DNA of 6,649 nucleotides. Origin: Cyclobacteriaceae bacterium (GTDB lineage: Bacteria; Bacteroidota; Bacteroidia; Cytophagales; Cyclobacteriaceae). Position numbers and translations under genes: made by a program. Positions within the stretch are counted from its first letter, which is position 1, and each line of letters starts with the position of its first letter. The stretch covers positions 1 to 6,649 of the forward strand of contig JAUUZS010000245.1 of the NCBI GenBank assembly GCA_030589835.1, in the 5' to 3' direction. Under the pieces are notes generated by a model. It worked only from the letters and a program-made list of their open reading frames with translations, did no database searches and had not been told where the DNA came from. Positions 1 to 5,700 of the stretch are shown piece by piece.

Positions 1-700
1 AGGATTGGTTTTGGCATATCGCAAAAAATATAAGATAGACGCGGTTGTAGAATTCATAATAAACCTCCGTGCCCGGCTGGTGTTGAATTTCGGAAAAGGT
101 CTCCCCGGACAGAACACGATCATAGCTTTGTAAAACCAAAGGCTTTACCTGGTCAATATTGATATAATCAAGCATATTTTTACCTTTCTCAATACTGACG
201 CCGTACACTTTTTTCATCTCGTCAAAATGCCGCTTATTGAATGAAGTATAGCGATGGTGCTTATCGAGAGAGAAAATAATAATGTTGCTTGGACTTTCAA
301 TAACAGATGACAATATGGAATTGATGTCCAGGATCTGAGCCTCTGCCTTTTTCCTTTCTGAAATATTGGTAAAAGTTACCGCAAACAATCCTTTTTCAGG
401 GCTAAACGCCTGGATCAAAAACCATTCGCCTATGGGTTTTGAATATTCCTCAAAAACAAGTTCCTTACCGGTTAAGGCCACTTCTCCATATTTTACAATC
501 CAGTTTGCAGGATCGTGTTCTATACCGGGAAAGATTTCCCGAACGGTTTTTCCTACCACCTCCCGGTCCATAAGACCTGTGATTTTTATAAAATTCGGAT
601 TCACTACAAGAAACTTGTAATCGACCGGTGTGCCATGTTCATCGGTGATGATCTCGTGCAGGGCAAAAGCCTCATTCATATGTTCAAAAAGCTCCTTGTA
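1..700 (-). other. PAS4 and truncated PAS5
   Basis: PAS4 (residues 682-798, bases 700-350) is a recognisable PAS subtype: LFEHMNEAFALHEIITDE, then VNPNFIKITGL, GKTVREIFPGIE, EYSKPIGEWFLIQAFSPEKG and FAVTFTNISERKKAE. PAS5 (residues 806-914, bases 328-2) starts ILSSVIESPSNIIIFSLD, with FNKRHFDEMKKVYG and VYYEFYNRVY, and is cut by the edge, so its PAC-type end and the rest of the protein are not seen. The last 11 or so residues (LIFFAICQNQS) do not look like PAS; see the rejected item on this. Confidence 0.82.
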
Positions 701-2743
701 TTTTTTTTCGCTTTCTTTCAACTCCTCCTCAGATTGCTTGCGGCCAATTATTTCCCAGGCCACATCCGCCAATCGCTGGATTGTACTTACGTCCTGTTGG
801 TTGTAATTTGTTTTCTTATTTCCAACACCGAGAATTGCAACAATTTTCTCATCTCGGATAACCGGCACAACCAGTTCTCTGATAATTGGCGCATGACCTT
901 CAGGGAGTCCTTTCTTATGGCTCATGCTGGCGTAATCATTGTGGATTACCGGCCCACGTTCTTTCACACAATCCACCCAAACACCTGCATCTGCTATAGG
1001 ATAATGCCGTGTTTCTACCTCTTCATTGCACATTTCATTTAACGTATTGGTCGACCAAACCTGCAATTCCAAATTTATTTGATCCTGCTCTACAAAATGA
1101 TAAAAACCAATCTCGCTGCCCGTAAGTACTTCAGCTTCATCGAGAAACTTCTGCAGTAATTCCCTGACGGTATGGTTGGTGGCATAATCAATAAGACGCA
1201 ATTGTGCTGCCTGAATATGCTCTGTCGTTTTAATTTCAGTGATATCCTGAGTTAAACCAATTGCAATAAGCGGCTTGCCGGCATCATCAAACTCCAACTC
1301 AGCTTTTTCTCTTACCCATTTTATTTCTTCCTCGACAATGATCCGATGTTCGACATCAAATGGCTCACCATTAAGGGCGGCATTCCATTTTTCATTGACA
1401 TAGTCCATGTCATCCGGATGGATACAATTCAGGAATATTTCGTAGGTCAATTCCTTTCCGGGCTGTATACCAAAGATTTTATAATTCTCCTCGGTCCATA
1501 TCAAACTATTTTTCAGCAGATCAAGTTCCCATGTGCCTATAAGGCCAAGTTCCTGTGATTTTGTGAGATAATACTGATTTTTCAATAATTTTTCCTGTGC
1601 CAGCTTTCGCTCGGATATATCCTCTACGCTTGATAAAAGGCGCTTTTCCCCATCGACCTCGAAGATATTTGCTGACCAAATTGCAGGAAAAGTGCTTCCA
1701 TCCTTCTTTCGAAAAACAAACTCCTGCATCTCCACATTTTTTTCATTTTTAAGGGCTGCGATCATCCTATCCCGGTCGCGAGGATCATTCCAGATATTTA
1801 GTTTCTTAGATGAGCTTTGTAAAGCCTCTTCACGTGTGTACCCGAAAATTGAAGCAAAGGCATCATTCACTTCAATAAATGCACCATCGTCAGGGCGTGA
1901 TACCGTAAGGATATATGGTGAGGTTTTGAATGCAATGGAAAATTTTTCTTCGCTTTTTTTGAGCGCCAAGCCGACTTTCTTTTGTTCAGTAATATCTGTG
2001 GTAATAATCCCCAGACCTTTACCAACTTTAAAAGCTCTTAATGAAAAATATCGTTCTTTGTCATGATAAAATACCACGTCTTCGTCCTGGAATGATATTC
2101 CTGAAGCGATCACATTTTTGTATTTCTCATATCGCCCGGATTCCTTTATGTCTGGTATTAATTCTGAAATGTGTTTCCCGATCACCTCCTCCGGTTGTTT
2201 ATTCCACCCTTTGAGGCCTGCCTTATTAATGTCTACAAAATATAATTCCGAATCGAATAGCACAAATGCATCCGGGGCGGAATCCATAAAACCCTGGAGC
2301 TGTTCCGTGGTTTTTTTTACTTCTTTTCCGAGGATTTTATGTTTTTCCCTGAGTTGATCTTCCGCTATTTTAATGCGCAACATGACATTTACCTGTGCGG
2401 TAAGCTCTGTAGGATCAATTGGCTTGGAAATGAACCCATCAGCCCCCAATTCCAATCCTTTTACTTTGCTGGCCGTACTCGTATCGATAGCAGTAAGCAT
2501 GATAACAGGAATGTGGGCGGTTTCTTTTTCTGATTTAAGAATTTTACACACCTCATATCCGTCCATTCCGGGCATAATCACATCAAGAATGATGCAATCC
2601 GGATTTTCCTTTAATGCAATTTCGATACCTTCTTGACCGCTTAAAGCCGATAAAACTTCACAATTGGGAATGGATGTTTTTAAGAGTGCTTTTAGCGAAA
2701 CCAGGTTATCCGGTTGATCATCGATTGCTAATATTTTTCTCAT
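1..2743 (-). CDS. Receiver-led multi-PAS/GAF sensory protein, probable sensor kinase (3' partial)
   Basis: The frame runs from ATG 2743-2741 to the window edge, with 914 complete codons ending at base 2 and no stop. No membrane segment is visible, so it is probably cytoplasmic. Domains by residue: receiver (1-122), coiled coil (123-150), PAS1 (150-255), PAS2 (264-381), PAS3 (397-505), GAF (511-668), PAS4 (682-798) and PAS5 (806-914, cut). Four PAS domains end in the usual motif followed by a linking helix: DITEQKK, DISERK, DITEIK and NISERKK. The receiver can accept phosphate from a partner, while the PAS and GAF modules sense cytoplasmic cues. In such architectures the C-terminus is usually HisKA-HATPase, sometimes a cyclic-di-GMP enzyme; neither is visible, so the output is undetermined. 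It lies 27 bases after the hybrid kinase gene and very probably shares its operon. Confidence 0.93.
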   Translation of the reverse strand, partial: MRKILAIDDQPDNLVSLKALLKTSIPNCEVLSALSGQEGIEIALKENPDCIILDVIMPGMDGYEVCKILKSEKETAHIPVIMLTAIDTSTASKVKGLELGADGFISKPIDPTELTAQVNVMLRIKIAEDQLREKHKILGKEVKKTTEQLQGFMDSAPDAFVLFDSELYFVDINKAGLKGWNKQPEEVIGKHISELIPDIKESGRYEKYKNVIASGISFQDEDVVFYHDKERYFSLRAFKVGKGLGIITTDITEQKKVGLALKKSEEKFSIAFKTSPYILTVSRPDDGAFIEVNDAFASIFGYTREEALQSSSKKLNIWNDPRDRDRMIAALKNEKNVEMQEFVFRKKDGSTFPAIWSANIFEVDGEKRLLSSVEDISERKLAQEKLLKNQYYLTKSQELGLIGTWELDLLKNSLIWTEENYKIFGIQPGKELTYEIFLNCIHPDDMDYVNEKWNAALNGEPFDVEHRIIVEEEIKWVREKAELEFDDAGKPLIAIGLTQDITEIKTTEHIQAAQLRLIDYATNHTVRELLQKFLDEAEVLTGSEIGFYHFVEQDQINLELQVWSTNTLNEMCNEEVETRHYPIADAGVWVDCVKERGPVIHNDYASMSHKKGLPEGHAPIIRELVVPVIRDEKIVAILGVGNKKTNYNQQDVSTIQRLADVAWEIIGRKQSEEELKESEKKYKELFEHMNEAFALHEIITDEHGTPVDYKFLVVNPNFIKITGLMDREVVGKTVREIFPGIEHDPANWIVKYGEVALTGKELVFEEYSKPIGEWFLIQAFSPEKGLFAVTFTNISERKKAEAQILDINSILSSVIESPSNIIIFSLDKHHRYTSFNKRHFDEMKKVYGVSIEKGKNMLDYINIDQVKPLVLQSYDRVLSGETFSEIQHQPGTEVYYEFYNRVYLIFFAICQNQS
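740..1213 (-). other. GAF domain with HYPIADAGVWVDC / KGLPEGHA signature
   Basis: Residues about 511-668. The N-terminal helix is RLIDYATNHTVRELLQKFLDEAE, shown here only as its start RLIDYATNHTV, then GSEIGFYHFVEQDQ, HYPIADAGVWVDCVKERGPV, HNDYASM, KGLPEGHAP, RELVVPVIRDEKIVAILGVGNK, the last with the standard GAF C-terminal strands. This is a recurrent but uncharacterised GAF subtype found in PAS-rich sensor proteins. Its conserved signature, with Trp589, Cys592 and His618, looks like a ligand or redox pocket, but no ligand is known to me. It sits between two PAS groups. Confidence 0.85.
1229..2296 (-). other. PAS1-PAS2-PAS3 array
   Basis: Residues about 150-505 hold three successive PAS domains. 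PAS1 starts FMDSAPDAFVLFDSELYFV and ends TTDITEQKK. PAS2 starts FKTSPYILTVSRPDDGAFI, with NDAFASIFGYTREEAL, and ends SVEDISERK. PAS3 has IGTWELDLLKNSLIWTEE, the HPDD turn of the PAS_3 family (IHPDDMDYV), and ends LTQDITEIK. PAS pockets can bind haem, flavin or metabolites, but none of the residues seen decides which; there is no LOV-type NCRFLQ motif, so they are not blue-light LOV domains. The domains are joined by short helices, the usual signalling stack. Confidence 0.9.
2378..2743 (-). other. N-terminal receiver domain of the multi-PAS protein
   Basis: Residues 1-122 start directly at the Met. The acid pair is Asp8/Asp9 in LAIDDQ, the phospho-acceptor is Asp54 in ILDVIMPGMDGYEV, Thr84 is in MLTA, and Lys107 is in SKPID. 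All catalytic residues are present and KP is intact. It leads into a helix (RIKIAEDQLREKHKIL) that probably forms a coiled coil, so phosphorylation may alter dimer geometry and the activity of whatever output domain lies downstream. Confidence 0.95.
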
Positions 2744-2770
2744 GGTACGCTATCTAACGATTTATAATTT
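2744..2770 (-). promoter_or_regulatory. 27-base gap between the two genes: three in-frame stops, no Shine-Dalgarno
   Basis: The gap follows the TAA of the hybrid kinase and precedes the ATG at 2743-2741. The genes share one reading frame, and the gap adds two more in-frame stops, TAA at 2764-2762 and TAG at 2752-2750. The TAG sits three codons upstream of the ATG and so fixes that start: no earlier in-frame start exists. The sequence just before the ATG (GATAGCGTACC) has no AGGAGG-like element, and its 5' part is AT-rich. That fits Bacteroidota, where initiation often does without a Shine-Dalgarno site. There is no room for a terminator hairpin or a full promoter, so the genes are probably co-transcribed. 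Confidence 0.75.
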
Positions 2771-5700
2771 TTACTTCAAAAAGATTTTTATTTTCTCCTG
2801 GAGCAGGTCATGTTCAATTGGCTTAGAAACATATTCATCGCATCCTGCTGCAAGTAATATTTCCCTGTCGTTCTTCATGGCACGGGCTGTGAGGGCAATA
2901 ACTGGTATATCAGAGGTTTTTGAAGATGATTTTATTTCTTTCACTACCTGTATACCATCTTTTTTTGGAATGGCAATATCCAGCAGTACCAAATCCGGCA
3001 TGTGGGCATGCAGCATTTCCAATCCCATTTTACCATCAGTAGCTTCTATGATGTGATATGCGTCTTTTAATACCGCCTTTACGGTAATCATATTATCAGG
3101 ATTATCTTCAATCACTAAAATGGTGTAGCGACCTGTTTTTTTAATTGCCTTTACTTTAGTGCTTTTCGGAGAAACCTCAGCCTTATTTATTTTTATAATT
3201 TTTGTTTCTGGAATCGGTTCATGGCCCAGCATTAGTTTTATTTTAAACAAAAGTTCATCAATATCTACACTGCCCTTTTGTACCAGTTGTTGAATATTAT
3301 TGAATGAGAGCCTTCGGAAATCTTCACGCGTCAGGTCTTTGGCAGTAAGCACCAATACAGGGATCCTGGCAGTATCCTCTGTGCCCCTGATCACGTTTAA
3401 CACTTCAAACCCATCCATTTCAGGCATCATTAAATCCAGGATTATTCCATCGGGTATCGAGTGAGACATGTATTCTATGGCTTGCTTTCCTCCCATAGCA
3501 ACGTCAATAAGAAAGCCTTCATTTTCGAGCACCGTTTTCATCTGAATAATGGCATCCTTGTTATCCTCTACCAATAGCAGTCTATTTTGCCGTCCTGTAG
3601 CCTTTCTGATCTCCGGCATATTTTTGATTCCCGCTTTTAATTCCAGGCGCTTTAGGGTGTTTTCAATTTTTTCAAAAATATGTACTAATGATTCGTCACT
3701 TTTCACGATTATGGAACTGACTTTTCCTTTCAGAAATTCTTTTTCGCTCAAAGAAAGGTCTTTAGCCGTGACCACGATTATTGGCAGGTCATTCAATTTG
3801 GAGGATTTCCTGACATGGTCTATCACCTGAAAGCCATCAATTTCTGGCATCATAATATCCAGGATTAACATATCGGGAGTAGATTGATCTAAAAGTCCGA
3901 GGCATTCCTTTCCCCCTATTGCCCGGATCACTGATATATTTTCTTTGCTGATTATATCTTCCAATCGATTGAGGTCAATAAGGTTATCATCCACTATCAT
4001 TATTTTCCTGACATGATCATGCAGCTTATCAATTTCATCCAATAATACCTTTTCATCGACTGGTTTAGGCACATAACCAATTGCTCCAAGCGCGAAACCG
4101 GTGTCAATAGTATCTGATATCGATACCATTATCACGGGTATATCTTTGGTATTGGGATTGGCTTTTATCAGTTGCAATACTTCAAAACCATCCATTTCGG
4201 GCATGATCACATCCAGGGTTATGGCAAATGGCTGGTTTTCTTCTGCCAACCTGAGCGCTTCTGCCCCTGATGTACAGCCAAAGGCGTGATATCCTGCTTT
4301 TTGAAGGTGATTTGAAATTTCATCTACTACAGCCGGGTCATCATCCACTACCAATACTTTTTTCTTTGTTGATATCGGTTTGGGAGCAGGTATAGCAATT
4401 GGCTTGACGGCATAATGAGCTCCTTCCCAGGTGTACGGCAGGTGAACAATAAACTCGCTTCCTTTACCTACTTCGCTTTTTACATCAATTGTGCCGCCAA
4501 GCATTTTGACCAATTTATATACAATGGCCAAACCCAGTCCGGTACCTTCGAACTGCCTGGAAGTCGAGCCATCAACTTGGCGAAATTCCTCAAAGATCCG
4601 GGAGAGATCCTCAGTCGGAATACCAACACCCGTATCTTTGATGTGTATGTGGAACTGATCATTTTTGCTGCTTACCTGAATAAAGACACTCCCACGATCT
4701 GTAAATTTTATTGCATTGCCCAATAAGTTTGAAATGATCTGCTGCAAACGAATCTCATCGGTCATTATCATTGGGAGGTCACTGGGTATTTTCAGGTGTA
4801 TCTTCAGCCCTTTTTTATCGGCGAGAGGCCGAAGATTTTCAGAAATTACAGGTAAAAAAGATTGTAATGAGATACTTTCTGTCACCACTTCCATTTTTCC
4901 TGCCTCTATTTTCGACAGATCTAGTATATCATTAATAAGGGTCAATAAGCGCTTGCCATTCCGCAGCACTATTTGAAGATAATTATTTTCATCCTCATTT
5001 AGTTTTTTATTTGTTTCGCTGATCAGCACATGCGAAAGGGTAATAATGGAATTTAAAGGCGTTCTCAGCTCATGGCTCATATTGGACAAAAACTCACTCT
5101 TCAATTTTGTCGCTTCCCGTACCTGTTTGCTTTGCATCCCTAATTGAAAATTCTGCTCCTGCAGTTCGCTAGACTGTCTTTTGAGCTCTTCCAATTGAGC
5201 GTTTAGGCGAGTATTGCTTTCCGCAAGATTATCAGCTATCAATCTGGTTTTATCACCTGCTACAATATTGGAATAGGAGGAATTGATATTAAAGGAAGAC
5301 ATTTCCAGTATATCAGGAATACTATCCTCAAAGGTATGAATGCTGACTAATGATATTATAGCTGTTATTTTATGTCCCGTTATAATTGGAATGGCAATGA
5401 TTTCTTTTGGGATTGCATCTCCGGCTGAGGTTTTGAATACAAAACGGGTGTCCTCCCGAATGTCTTTGATGTAGGATATTTTTCCGGTAGAAATCACTTT
5501 GCCGAGCTCCCCTTCCGGGTTATCGACATGGAAAGGTTTGAGTAATTCGGTATTGGCCCCAATAGATGCAAAATGATGATATGCTCCCTTACTTTCATCC
5601 AGGGTGTACATTACGGCCATGGATGCATCGGTAATTTCAATCAATTTTTTCAATACATTGGAGCAGAAGTCATTAATATTGTCCCAGCCGATTAAAGAAG

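Noticed and set aside
1..40. Possible frameshift in the last residues of the downstream protein, near the run of six A at bases 23-28
   Set aside because: The final LIFFAICQNQS is not PAS-like after a good match to VYYEFYNRVY. No alternative frame gives a convincing PAS continuation either, and there is too little sequence to decide. Reads across bases 20-30 and the neighbouring contig would settle it.
515..1042. Plus-strand open frame of 175 codons
   Set aside because: It lies antisense to the GAF and PAS4 region of a convincing minus-strand gene. Its translation has no recognisable family or domain and is rich in Phe, Cys and His typical of shadow frames.
1692..2066. Plus-strand open frame of 124 codons, and similar shorter ones at 2118-2357, 2373-2636 and 2742-3056
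   Set aside because: All are opposite real PAS or receiver coding sequence. Their Ser- and Phe-rich translations are the expected antisense of Lys- and Glu-rich proteins.
2744..2770. Terminator or internal promoter between the genes
   Set aside because: The gap is only 27 bases, with no inverted repeat plus T-run and no spaced promoter boxes.
3405..4216. Near-repeated DNA around 3405-3440, 3831-3863 and 4184-4216
   Set aside because: These are the codons for the acceptor loops of receivers 3, 2 and 1 (the MPE-DG motif). The likeness follows from protein homology and is not a separate DNA repeat.
4480..4662. Minus-strand open frame of 60 codons in a different frame
   Set aside because: It sits inside the HATPase coding region, which has intact N, G1, F and G2 boxes in the main frame; no family resemblance was seen.
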